From the NCBI RefSeq assembly GCF_023184515.1, contig NZ_JAAHBP010000003.1:620001-684000 (forward strand): a stretch of 64,000 nucleotides of DNA, given 5' to 3'. Positions 18,524-27,563 of the stretch are shown in pieces. Numbering within the stretch: position 1 is the first letter of the stretch; each line of letters opens with the position of its first letter. The translations under genes and the position numbers were made by a program. The DNA is from Streptomyces sp. D2-8. Its GTDB lineage: Bacteria; Actinomycetota; Actinomycetes; Streptomycetales; Streptomycetaceae. The notes under the pieces were generated by a model. That model saw nothing but the letters and a program-made list of their open reading frames with translations, was not told the origin of the DNA and did no database searches.

Positions 18524-20020
18524 TCAGAACTTGGGCCGGGGGGACTGCGCCTGGACGAGTTCCTCCGCCTCCGCCGCCGTCTCCACGGACGGCGGGGAGC
18601 CGGCCAGGGGCTTGTTGGCGGTCTCGCGCATGCACAGCACGGCGATGACACCGATGACCGCGGCGCCCGTGGCGTAGTACGCCGGCATGAGGGTCGAGTC
18701 GAAGGCGCTGATCAGAGCGGTGATCACCAGCGGGGTCGTACCGCCGAAGATCGAGGTGGCCAGGTTGTAGGCCACCGAGAGCGATCCGTAGCGCACCTGC
18801 GTGGGGAATATCGCCGGGAGCGCCGCCGACATCGTGCCGAGCATCGCCACCAGGGAGAGCCCCATCAGCAGCAGGCCCAGGGCGATGAGGAGGACGCTGC
18901 CCTGCCGGATGAGCAGGAACGACGGCAGGGAGAGGAACAGGAAGCCGAGCATCCCCGTCATCAGCAGCGGCTTGCGCCCGAAGCGGTCCGAGAGCCGCCC
19001 GACCTGGTTGATGACGCACATCTGCAGCACCATCACGACGAGCAGGATCAGCAGCCCGTGGTTGGTCTCGTAACCCAGCTCGTCGGACAGGTACGTCGGC
19101 ATGTACGACAGCAGCATGTAGTCGGTGATGTTGTACGCCGCGACCAGCGCGAGGCACAGCAGCAGCGGCCGCCAGTACCGGGTGAAGATCTTGCCGAGGT
19201 CGGCGGCGGCCGACGTCTCCACGGCGTCGGCGGCCTCGCTCGCCTTGGCCTGGCCGCCCTCCAGCTTCTGGAAGGCGGGCGTCTCGTCCAGCTTGAGCCG
19301 CAGATAGAGACCGATGAGGCCGAGCGGGGCCGCGACCAGGAAGGGGACGCGCCAGCCCCACGCCAGCATCTGGCCGTCGCTGAGGACGGTTTGGAGGACG
19401 ACGACGAGGCCGGATGCCCCGACGTAGCCGGCGAGCGTGCCGAGTTCCAGGAAGCTGCCGAAGAAGCCGCGCCGCTTGTCCGGCGCGTACTCGGCGATGA
19501 ACGTCGAGGCGCCCCCGTACTCCCCGCCGGTCGAGAAGCCCTGCACCAGCCGGAAGAAGATCAGCAGGGCCGGGGCCCACAGACCGATCACGGCGTGCGA
19601 GGGGACCAGGCCGATGGCGAAGGTCCCCACCGCCATCATGATCATGGTGAGAGAGAGGATGCGCTTGCGCCCCACCTTGTCCCCGAGCGGCCCGAAGACC
19701 ATGCCCCCGAGGGGACGCACCAGGAAGGCCACCGCGAACGTCGCGAAGGAGCCGAGCAGCTGGGCGGTGTCGTTGCCCGAGGGGAAGAAGACCCTGCCGA
19801 TGGTCGACGCCAGATAGCTGTAGATACCGAAGTCGTACCACTCCATCGCGTTGCCGAGGGCGGCGGCCTTGGTGGCGCGCTTGACCGCCGCGTCGTCGGT
19901 CACCGTGATGTCGCTGCGACGCAGCTTCGGATTGCGTCGTTTCTCGATCGCCCGGAACAGCACCCGGTGTCGTCGCACAGCCGCGGGATCCACCGACTCG
20001 TCGTTGTCGGTCGCCGCCAT
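18524..20020 (-). CDS. MFS metabolite:H+ symporter (ProP/KgtP-like)
   Basis: The 498-residue product has twelve membrane segments. Family-typical motifs are AALGNAMEWYDFGIYSYLA at the first helix, GPLGDKVGRKRIL (MFS motif A), RLVQGFSTGGEYGGA and GRLSDRFGRKPLL in the second half. These match the sugar-porter-like MHS group that imports carboxylates or osmolytes with protons. The substrate is undefined. ATG 20020 has AAAGGA about 8 bases upstream. It is divergent from the next MFS gene over 231 bases. Confidence 0.92.
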   Translation of the reverse strand: MAATDNDESVDPAAVRRHRVLFRAIEKRRNPKLRRSDITVTDDAAVKRATKAAALGNAMEWYDFGIYSYLASTIGRVFFPSGNDTAQLLGSFATFAVAFLVRPLGGMVFGPLGDKVGRKRILSLTMIMMAVGTFAIGLVPSHAVIGLWAPALLIFFRLVQGFSTGGEYGGASTFIAEYAPDKRRGFFGSFLELGTLAGYVGASGLVVVLQTVLSDGQMLAWGWRVPFLVAAPLGLIGLYLRLKLDETPAFQKLEGGQAKASEAADAVETSAAADLGKIFTRYWRPLLLCLALVAAYNITDYMLLSYMPTYLSDELGYETNHGLLILLVVMVLQMCVINQVGRLSDRFGRKPLLMTGMLGFLFLSLPSFLLIRQGSVLLIALGLLLMGLSLVAMLGTMSAALPAIFPTQVRYGSLSVAYNLATSIFGGTTPLVITALISAFDSTLMPAYYATGAAVIGVIAVLCMRETANKPLAGSPPSVETAAEAEELVQAQSPRPKF

Positions 20021-20251
20021 CACGTGGTTCCTTTCGCCGGTCGTCTTCCCAAGCACAACGCCTGTACAGATCTTGCGCGCTCAAACGACCCTCTCGCGCG
20101 GCGTCCGGTTGACCACGGAACGTGATGCGCGGGTGCTCAGGGTGAGACGCGGCCGCTGGGCCGTCCCGGCGGATCTCCGGGACGGGTGTGTGCCCGTGCC
20201 CCGGCGGGGGAACTTGATTCGCCGGGTGCGTGCCTGGTGAGAGGAGCCCAA

Positions 20252-21766
20252 GTGACAGCGTCAGCGGCGGGCGGCCACGACCAGGGCGCCCCGGAGGACG
20301 GGTACCAGCCGGACCCGAACCGGTGGCGGGCCCTGTGGGTCACGCTGGTGGCCGGCTTCATGAGCCTGCTGGACGTGTCGATCGTGGCGGTCGCCCTGCC
20401 CACGATCCAGCAGCAGCTGCACGCCTCCGCGGCCGAGGTGCAGTGGGTGGTGTCCGGCTACGCCCTCTCCTTCGGCCTCGCCCTCGTCACCGCCGGCCGC
20501 CTCGGCGACGCCCTGGACCGGCGCCGCATCTTCCTGCTCGCCCTCAGCGGCTTCGTGCTCTTCAGCGCGGCCTGCGGGGCGGCCCCGAACATCACGCTGC
20601 TGGTGGTGGCCCGGCTCGCCCAGGGCCTGGCGGCCGGCTTCATGGCCCCGCAGAACTCCGCGCTGATCCAGCAGATGTTCCGCGGCGGCGAACGCGGCCG
20701 CGCCTTCGGCTTCTTCGGCGCCACCGTCGGCATCTCCTCCGCCGTCGGCCCCCTCACCGGCGGCCTGATCCTCGCCCTGGCCGACGGCGCCCAGGGCTGG
20801 CGGTGGATCTTCTACGTCAACGTCCCCATCGGCATTCTCGCGGTCCTCCTCGGACGACGCCTGCTGCCCCGCACCCGGCGCTCCGGCCGGGAACACGTCG
20901 ACCTGCCCGGAGTCCTGCTCCTCGGCCTGGGCGTCCTCGCGCTCATGTATCCGCTGGTCCAGGCGGAGAGCGGCGGCCTCACCCGCCTGTGGTGGATGTT
21001 CCCGGCCGGTGCCGCGCTCCTCTTCGTCTTCACCCGCTGGCAGCGCCGCCTGCTGGACCGCGGCACCCAGCCGCTGCTCGATCCGCGCCTGTTCACCACC
21101 GTGCGCGGCTACGCCGTCGGCGCCGGCGTCGGCACCCTCTACTTCATCGGCTTCAGCGGCGTCTGGCTGGTCTTCGCCCTCTTCTACCAGCACGGCCTGG
21201 GCTTCTCCCCGCTCGAGTCGGGCCTCGCCGTGACTCCCTTCGCCCTCGGCTCGGCCCTGGCGGCCGCGCTCTCGGGGCGGCTGGTGGACCGGCTCGGCCG
21301 CGCGCTCACCGTGGGCGGGCTGGCGGGCGTGATCCTCGGGCTGGGCGGCACCGCGCTGCTGCTGCGCTTCGCGCCCCTGGACATCGCGCCGTGGATCGCC
21401 GCCCCGGTCCTCTTCCTCGGCGGCGTCGGCGGCGGGTGCGTGATCTCGCCCAACATCACCATGACGCTGCGCGACGTTCCCGTACACATGGCGGGAGCGG
21501 CGGGCGGCGCCCTGCAGACCGGGCAGCGGCTTGGCGCCGCGGTGGGCACCGCGGCCCTGCCCGGTCTCTACTACCTGGTGCTGGGCAGCCGGAGCGACGA
21601 CTACCGCGGTGCGCTCTTCCTCGCGATGGTCGCCGGACTCGTCGGCATGGCCGCGTCCCTGGCTCTCGCGGCGTTCGACTGGCGACGCGACCGGCGCACG
21701 CGCGGGCCGCACCGCGCGTGCCCGGACGATGTCGCCCACCATCCCGTGCACGCCCGGCAGACCTGA
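20252..21766 (+). CDS. MFS drug exporter, DHA2 (EmrB/QacA) family
   Basis: The 504-residue product has fourteen predicted membrane segments. The DHA2 signature starts with FMSLLDVSIVAVALPTIQ, then GYALSFGLALVTAGRLGD, and GPLTGGLILALADG (motif C of exporters). It should expel hydrophobic compounds using the proton gradient. The GTG start at 20252 has GAGGAG 7 bases upstream. No TetR or MarR regulator is adjacent. Confidence 0.93.
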   Translation: MTASAAGGHDQGAPEDGYQPDPNRWRALWVTLVAGFMSLLDVSIVAVALPTIQQQLHASAAEVQWVVSGYALSFGLALVTAGRLGDALDRRRIFLLALSGFVLFSAACGAAPNITLLVVARLAQGLAAGFMAPQNSALIQQMFRGGERGRAFGFFGATVGISSAVGPLTGGLILALADGAQGWRWIFYVNVPIGILAVLLGRRLLPRTRRSGREHVDLPGVLLLGLGVLALMYPLVQAESGGLTRLWWMFPAGAALLFVFTRWQRRLLDRGTQPLLDPRLFTTVRGYAVGAGVGTLYFIGFSGVWLVFALFYQHGLGFSPLESGLAVTPFALGSALAAALSGRLVDRLGRALTVGGLAGVILGLGGTALLLRFAPLDIAPWIAAPVLFLGGVGGGCVISPNITMTLRDVPVHMAGAAGGALQTGQRLGAAVGTAALPGLYYLVLGSRSDDYRGALFLAMVAGLVGMAASLALAAFDWRRDRRTRGPHRACPDDVAHHPVHARQT

Positions 21767-21936
21767 GCGTCACCCGTTCACCGGACTTGCGGCCGGGGCT
21801 CCTGCGGGGCGATGGCGGACAACTCCTTCGCACAGGCGGTGGGCCTTCTGCCGGAGGCCCTGGCGGCCCGGGCGCGCGCCCTCACGCGGCGGCCGCCGAA
21901 GCGATGAAGGCCGCCTCGAAGGTGAGCGCGCCGGTG

Positions 21937-23751
21937 CTACCGCACCTCGGCCCGCCCGGCGGTGTCGTCCAGGAAGCCGCCCGACTGGTGCTGCCACAGC
22001 TTCGCGTAGGCACCCTCCAACGCGAGCAACTCCTGGTGGGTGCCCTGCTCGACGATCCGGCCGCGGTCGAGGACGACGAGCTGGTCCATGCCGGCGACCG
22101 TGCTCAGCCGGTGCGCCACCACCAGCGCGGTCCGCCCGTCCATGAGCCGCCACAGCGCCTCCTGAACCAGCACTTCGCTCTCGGAGTCGAGGGCGCTGGT
22201 CGCCTCGTCGAGCAGCAGGATCGGCGCGTCCCGCAGGATCGCCCGGGCGAGAGCGACCCGCTGGCGCTGGCCGCCGGACAGCTTGACGCCCCGCTCGCCC
22301 ACCATGGTGTCGAAGCCGTCCGGCAACGCGTCGGCGAACTCGGTGACATGGGCCGCCTCGGCCGCCCGGCGGATCTCGGCGTCGGTGGCGTCCGGCCGGG
22401 CGAAGGCGATGTTGTCCCGCAGGGTGCGGTGGAACATCGCCGGGTCCTGCGGCACGTACGCGATCCGGCCGCGCAGGTCGCTCTGGCGCACCCGGCTGAT
22501 GTCCTGGCCACCGACCAGGATGCGGCCGCCGTCGATGTCGGTCATCCGCAGCAGCAGCCGGGTGAGGGACGTCTTGCCGCCGCCGGACCGGCCCACGAGA
22601 CCGACCTTCGCCCCGCTCGGCACGGCCAGGTCGAGGCCCTCGAAGAGTGGCCGGCCGCCCCGGTGGGCGAAGGTCACCTTCTCGAAGCGGACGTCGGCGG
22701 TCCGGGGCCGCAGCGGCTCCGGTGCCGGCGGGTCGAGCACGGTCGGCGGCGTCAGGAGCAGTTCGGTGAACTGCGCGGCCTCCGTCATCGAGCTCTCCAG
22801 CCGGCGGTAGATCTGATTGAACTCGAACATGATCCGGGTCGCGTTGTTGTAGTAGGCGAAGGCGACCACGATCGCCTCCACCCCGTGTGCTCCGCCGCCC
22901 AGCGTCACCGCGAGCAGCAGACCCATCGCGTTGGTCAGCACGGACATCGGCGCGACCAGCGTGTCGATGCGCAGGTTGCCGTAGTCCCACGACCGCATGG
23001 TGAGCCGGCGTGACATCGCGACCCGGGACCGGTGTTCGGCGGCCTCGCGCTCCTCCGCGGCGAACGCCCGCACCGTGTCCATGTTCATCAGGCTGTCGGC
23101 GACGTGGCCCGACACCCGGGCGATCGCCTCCTCACGCTGGTCGACGAGCGCCTGGCGGCGCCGGATGAGCGGCACGACCAGCACCGCCGTCAGCGCGATC
23201 ATCACCAGCAGACCGACGACGAGCAGCGGTTCGTAACGCCACAGCACCACCGCGCCGAACGCCAGCGGTACGAAGCTCCCCACGATCTGGAACGTCAGCG
23301 TGTCGACGAACTGCTCGAAGCGGGAGGCGAAGCTGAGGACCCGCTTGGTCAGCGAACCGGCGAAGTTGTCATGGAAGAACGCGGCGTCCTTGGCGAACAG
23401 TTCGTCCATGCCGATCACGTACAGATGCTCGATGCCCAGGGCGTCGAGACGGTTGAGGCAGTGCAGGGCTACGCGCCACAGTGCCTCCGCGACCAGCAGG
23501 ACGCCGGCGAAGGCGAGCACGTACGGCAGCATCGAGCCGACCGTGACGTCCTTGTCCTCCGCGATGTCGCCGACGAGCTTGGCGACGATCAGTGGCGCGA
23601 CGTAGTTGATTCCGATGTTGCCCAGCGCCGAGAGCAGCATCGCGGGTGCCGTCCACCGGCGGAGCCGGGACAACTCCCGTCCGTAGTGGCGCAGTGCGAG
23701 AAGCACCGAGCGCCTGCCCGGTAATACCCTGTGTGTTTCCGGCGTTTCCAT
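21937..23751 (-). CDS. ABC transporter, fused permease and ATPase (exporter type)
   Basis: The 604-residue product has an N-terminal six-helix exporter domain (about 20-320) and a C-terminal ATPase with Walker A GRSGGGKTSL, Q-loop YVPQDPAMFHRT, signature LSGGQRQRVALA, Walker B ILLLDEATSALDS and the switch VAHRLS. It is a half-size MsbA/LmrA-like protein expected to work as a homodimer or with a partner not encoded here. ATG 23751 has a GGGGTGGG stretch upstream. The 170-base gap to the convergent DHA2 gene holds no recognisable gene. Confidence 0.94.
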   Translation of the reverse strand: METPETHRVLPGRRSVLLALRHYGRELSRLRRWTAPAMLLSALGNIGINYVAPLIVAKLVGDIAEDKDVTVGSMLPYVLAFAGVLLVAEALWRVALHCLNRLDALGIEHLYVIGMDELFAKDAAFFHDNFAGSLTKRVLSFASRFEQFVDTLTFQIVGSFVPLAFGAVVLWRYEPLLVVGLLVMIALTAVLVVPLIRRRQALVDQREEAIARVSGHVADSLMNMDTVRAFAAEEREAAEHRSRVAMSRRLTMRSWDYGNLRIDTLVAPMSVLTNAMGLLLAVTLGGGAHGVEAIVVAFAYYNNATRIMFEFNQIYRRLESSMTEAAQFTELLLTPPTVLDPPAPEPLRPRTADVRFEKVTFAHRGGRPLFEGLDLAVPSGAKVGLVGRSGGGKTSLTRLLLRMTDIDGGRILVGGQDISRVRQSDLRGRIAYVPQDPAMFHRTLRDNIAFARPDATDAEIRRAAEAAHVTEFADALPDGFDTMVGERGVKLSGGQRQRVALARAILRDAPILLLDEATSALDSESEVLVQEALWRLMDGRTALVVAHRLSTVAGMDQLVVLDRGRIVEQGTHQELLALEGAYAKLWQHQSGGFLDDTAGRAEVR

Positions 23752-24006
23752 CCCACCCCTGTGTCGTCCTGTGGCCGCCCGCCACGCCGCGCGTGCGGGC
23801 AGGGGCCATCGCCGCAACGGATTCATGAGGATTCGGGTCGAGTCCGGAAGTGTCCCGCGATGCCGCCCGCGGCGTCCAAGCGTTTTCCGGCCCGGTGGTG
23901 GTGTGCGGGGAGCGCCAAGGGGCGCGGCGGGCGGACTGGGGGCGGGGACGGGGAGTCTGAGCGGGAGGTCAGTACCTGATCGCGTCGAGGATGAGCGCCG
24001 GGCGGG

Positions 24007-24339
24007 TCATGACGCGGCGCTGGAGTCCGGGCGCAGGGTGAAGACCTGGTCGAGGCCGACGAGGGCGAGGACGCGCAGCAGGTTCGCCGGTACGGCGGCC
24101 AGCACGATGTCGGCGTCGGCGGCCAGGGCGTGCTGGCGGGCGGCGAGCAGGGCGGTGATGCCCGAGGAGTCGCAGAACTCGAGGCCGGACAGGTCGAGGA
24201 CCAGGCACTGCCCCGCTGACAGGGGGAGTTGGTCGAGCCGGCCGCGGAATGCGGGGGCCTGGTCGAAGTCCAGGTCGCCGGCCACGTGCAGAACGGGGCC
24301 GGTCGCGGCGTCGCGGTGTCCGATGGTGAGCGGGTTCAT
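24007..24339 (-). CDS. STAS-domain anti-sigma factor antagonist
   Basis: This 110-residue STAS protein has the phosphorylation-site strand LEFCDSSGITALL, the N-terminal VLHVAGDLDFDQAP and the C-terminal RVLALVGLDQVFTL. It should bind an RsbW-like anti-sigma kinase when dephosphorylated. It overlaps the upstream phosphatase fragment as ATGA, so translation is coupled. Confidence 0.9.
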   Translation of the reverse strand: MNPLTIGHRDAATGPVLHVAGDLDFDQAPAFRGRLDQLPLSAGQCLVLDLSGLEFCDSSGITALLAARQHALAADADIVLAAVPANLLRVLALVGLDQVFTLRPDSSAAS

Positions 24340-24620
24340 GAGGGGTGACTCGTCGCAGGGCCTATGAGGGGCGGGGCGACGGGAACGCCGAGGGCGAGCA
24401 GGGCGGTGTCGTCGTCGAGGCCCTCGCCGAAGCTCTCGAGCAGCCCGGTGAGGGCGGCGATCACCTCGTCCGGTGCGGCCGGAGCGCGGTCGGTGGCGAA
24501 GGCGTACAGGGCGTCCTCGCCGTACGGGTCGTCGCGGCCGGGGCCGGTTCGGGCCTCGGTGAGACCGTCGGTGTACAGCACGATCGTGTCGCCGGGGGCC
24601 AGCGGATGTCCATGCCGCAC
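24336..24620 (-). pseudogene. C-terminal fragment of a PP2C/SpoIIE phosphatase
   Basis: The 94 codons from GTG 24620 encode only the last part of a SpoIIE-type phosphatase: HPLAPGDTIVLYTDGLTEA and GEGLDDDTALLALGV with its metal-binding Asp. The earlier metal sites and the rest of the fold (about 150 residues of catalytic domain, plus any sensor) are absent. The DNA upstream is the end of the MDMPI gene. It still overlaps the STAS start (ATGA), so it may survive as the translational leader of the STAS gene. No enzyme activity is expected. Confidence 0.65.
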
Positions 24621-24687
24621 ATGCTCCCACCTCCGGCGGAGCGGTTCGACGGCGGGAGCGCGAGCGAAGACGTCCGCGACCGGGAAG

Positions 24688-25343
24688 TCAGCCCAGGTAC
24701 AGCGGCACCCTGAAGGCCAGCACGCCGAGCTCGGCCTGCTCCGCCCCGGTCGGCGCCCGCCTCCCGGTGCCGATCAGCAGTGCGTCCACGTCGTGGAAGG
24801 AGGACGAGAAGGGGCTCCCGGCGATCCGCTCCAGCATCTCCCGGGACCGGACGAGCCCCTCCGCGGGCGGCTGCTCCGCGTCCGGGAGGTAGGCGATCAG
24901 ATCGAGGTGGTGCAGCGTCCACTCCATGACGTACGTGGCGAGGAAGTCGCCCACGTGAGGATCTCGTCACGGGTGCCGACCCGGGCGGCCGGGTCGGCGA
25001 GCAGGGCGGCGCGGCCGGCGGCGGAACCGACGTCGTCCAGGTGGAGCTTGAGCAGGTGCGGCTCCGCGTACGCGGCGGCCAGCCGGACGGTCAGGGCGTC
25101 GAGCGGGTCGTCACCGGTCGGCGGTGTGTCGGAGATGTCCCAGTACGTCAGCGCGTCACGGGTCGGCTCCCGGTCGGACGGGGTGGCCAGGGTGATCAGG
25201 ACGTCCTGGGCGTCGACGATCAGATGGCACACCAGGTCCCGCACCAGCCACCCCGTGCAGCCGGAGGGCCGCCCGAAGTCCTCGTCGGACAGATCTTCAA
25301 CCGCCGCGCGCGGTGCCGTCCATGAACGCGAGAAGAGATCCAC
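24688..25343 (-). pseudogene. MDMPI-N (mycothiol-dependent maleylpyruvate isomerase-like) protein with a single-base frameshift
   Basis: The N-terminal half reads VDLFSRSW, GCTGWLVRDLVCHLIVDAQ (metal-binding His), ARVGTRDEILT. The C-terminal half, one frame over, continues GDFLATYVMEWTLHHLDLIA and ends at 24688. A missing base near 24955-24957 would restore one continuous 218-residue protein. This may be a real mutation or a sequencing error. The start GTG 25343 is preceded by TACGGT (25350-25355 on the plus strand) at 6 bases, a leaderless-type -10 box. Confidence 0.7.
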
Positions 25344-25508
25344 CTCGGCACCGTAGCGCGGTGCGGCGAGCGTGGACGAGCGTATCGCGGGCACCTGGAC
25401 CGTTACCGGAAGCGTTTGCGCTCGGTGGCGTGAGACCCTGGTGGGTCACGCTGGGTGATCCGGCCCTTGCGGCGTATGACATGGCTTGCGATCCAAGAGG
25501 TGGTGAGC

Positions 25509-26645
25509 ATGACCCTCCTGCAGAACCCCGGGGTACCTCCCGCGGCCGGTGAGGACGCGGAGCGGCTCGTGTCGCCGGTCGGTTCGCACACCGAGTGGGA
25601 TCCGCTGGAGGAGATCATCGTCGGACGCCTGGAGGGCGCGACGATCCCCTCCGACCACGCGGTGGTGACCTGCAACGTGCCGCCGTGGGCGGGGCGGTTG
25701 CAGGGGCTCGCGGCCGGTTTCCGGTATCCGCGGCTGCTCGTCGAGCAGGCGCAGCAGGAGCTAGACGCCTTCGTCGCTCTGCTGGGGTCCCTCGGCGTCA
25801 CGGTCAGGCGGCCGGAGGCGGTCGACCACCGGCGCCGCTTCGGCACCCCCGACTGGACCTCGCGCGGCTTCTGCAACACCTGCCCGCGTGACAGCATGCT
25901 CGTGATCGGCGACGAGATCATCGAGACGCCGATGGCATGGCCGTGCCGGTACTTCGAGACGCACTCCTATCGCCCGCTCCTCAAGGACTACTTCCGGCGT
26001 GGCGCGCGCTGGACGGCGGCACCCAAGCCGCAGCTCACCGACGAGCTCTTCGACCCGGACTTCCGCGTCCCCGGGCCGGGCGAGCCCATGCGGTACATCC
26101 TCACCGAGTTCGAGCCCGTCTTCGACGCCGCGGACTTCGTCCGCGCGGGACGGGACCTGTTCGTCACCCGCAGCAACGTCACGAACGCTATGGGTATCGA
26201 CTGGCTGCTCCGCCACCTCGGCCCGGAGTACCGCATCCACGAGATCGAGAGCCGCTGCCGCACACCCATGCACATCGACACGACGTTCGTCCTGCTCGCG
26301 CCCGGGAAGGTGCTGATCAACCCCGAGTACGTCGACCCGGACCGCCTGCCGGACGTCCTCGGCTCCTGGGACGTCCTCGTCGCTCCCGAGCCCGACCCGA
26401 TCGACGAGCGGCTGCTCAAACTCACGTCGATGTGCGGCAAGTGGCTCAGCATGAACGTGCTTATGCTCGACGAGAAGCGGGTGATCGCGGAGCGTCACCA
26501 CACCGGGATGCTGCGCGCGCTGGAGAAGTGGGGCTTCGAGCCGATCCCGTGCGAACTGCTGCACTACGCCCCCTTCGGCGGTTCGTTCCATTGCGCGACC
26601 CTCGACGTCCGGCGCCGCGGCTCACTCCAGTCCTACTTCGACTGA
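25509..26645 (+). CDS. Amidinotransferase (glycine/inosamine amidinotransferase superfamily)
   Basis: The 378-residue product opens with SHTEWDPLEEIIVGRLEGA, the typical first strand of arginine:glycine and StrB-type amidinotransferases. Catalytic residues are in place: Asp in EFEPVFDAADF, His in RTPMHIDTTFVLL, Cys in GGSFHCATLDV near the end. It should transfer the amidino group from arginine to an amine acceptor via a Cys-amidino intermediate. No biosynthetic genes flank it, so the acceptor is unknown. ATG 25509 has GAGGTGG upstream. Confidence 0.9.
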   Translation: MTLLQNPGVPPAAGEDAERLVSPVGSHTEWDPLEEIIVGRLEGATIPSDHAVVTCNVPPWAGRLQGLAAGFRYPRLLVEQAQQELDAFVALLGSLGVTVRRPEAVDHRRRFGTPDWTSRGFCNTCPRDSMLVIGDEIIETPMAWPCRYFETHSYRPLLKDYFRRGARWTAAPKPQLTDELFDPDFRVPGPGEPMRYILTEFEPVFDAADFVRAGRDLFVTRSNVTNAMGIDWLLRHLGPEYRIHEIESRCRTPMHIDTTFVLLAPGKVLINPEYVDPDRLPDVLGSWDVLVAPEPDPIDERLLKLTSMCGKWLSMNVLMLDEKRVIAERHHTGMLRALEKWGFEPIPCELLHYAPFGGSFHCATLDVRRRGSLQSYFD

Positions 26646-26708
26646 CCGAGCTGCTCCGACGGCCGGAGGCGGGCGGGGCCGGGGGCGATGCGGCCACGGG
26701 GGTGCCCC

Positions 26709-27563
26709 TCACCCTCCGGGCGCCCCCAGCCGTCCTCCCACGAGGGCGGCGAGCTCGTCCGGCGTACGCGGCCCCGGCTCCGCGTCGGTCAACCACCCCT
26801 GCGCGCGCAGCAGTTCCGCCGCCGCGGCGCCCCACGGCAGCCGCAGTCCGGCCTCGTGGAGGAGGTCGGTGCGGGCCAGTGCCGTGGCCGCGGGCCCGGT
26901 GCGGACGCCGGACGGGGTGAGGAGCGCCGCGTCGTCGGCCCAGCGCAGGGCGAGGTCGACGTCGTGGGTGGCCATCACCACCGTGGTGCCGGCGGCACGG
27001 AGGCCGTCGAGGGTGGTGAGGAACCGCTCCTGGCCGTCGGGGTCGAGTCCGGCCGTCGGCTCGTCGAGGACGAGGACGCGCGGCCGCATGGCCACCGCGC
27101 CCGCGATGGCGGTACGTTTGCGCTGCCCGTAGGAGAGCAGATGGGTGGGCCGGTCGGCCAGGGCGGTGATGTCGAGGGCGGCGAGCGCCTCCGCCACCCG
27201 CGCCCGCACCTCCGTGTCGTCCAGGCCGAGGTTCAGCGGTCCGAACGACACGTCCTGCTCGACGGACGCCGCGAACAGCTGGTCGTCCGGGTCCTGCACC
27301 ACCAGCTGCACGGTCGTCCGCAGCCGGGTCAGCCCCTTGCGGTCGTACGACACCGGCTGCCCGGCGACCGTCAACCGGCCCGCGTGCGGCTTCAGTCCGC
27401 CGCTGAGCAGCCGCATCAGTGTGGTCTTGCCGCTGCCGTTGCGGCCGAGCAGCGCGAGTGCGCGCCCCTCGCGGATCTCGAAGTCGAGGCCGCTGAGCAC
27501 GGCCGGGCCGTCCTCGTAGGCGAAGGACGCGCCCCGCAGGGCGACGAGGGCGGGCTCGCTCAT
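26709..27563 (-). CDS. cbiO: Energy-coupling factor ATPase CbiO
   Basis: The 284-residue ATPase has Walker A LGRNGSGKTTLM, the Q-loop VVQDPDDQLFAAS that is characteristic of ECF/CbiO proteins, signature LLSYGQRKRTAIA and Walker B VLVLDEPTAGLD. It drives cobalt uptake by CbiMNQ. Its ATG overlaps the cbiQ stop (ATGA). It is the last gene of the operon, 64 bases from the convergent amidinotransferase. Confidence 0.95.
   Translation of the reverse strand: MSEPALVALRGASFAYEDGPAVLSGLDFEIREGRALALLGRNGSGKTTLMRLLSGGLKPHAGRLTVAGQPVSYDRKGLTRLRTTVQLVVQDPDDQLFAASVEQDVSFGPLNLGLDDTEVRARVAEALAALDITALADRPTHLLSYGQRKRTAIAGAVAMRPRVLVLDEPTAGLDPDGQERFLTTLDGLRAAGTTVVMATHDVDLALRWADDAALLTPSGVRTGPAATALARTDLLHEAGLRLPWGAAAAELLRAQGWLTDAEPGPRTPDELAALVGGRLGAPGG

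Noticed and set aside
21767..21936. Short plus-strand frame (from about 21813)
   Set aside because: About 31 codons, no ribosome site or recognisable protein; probably chance.
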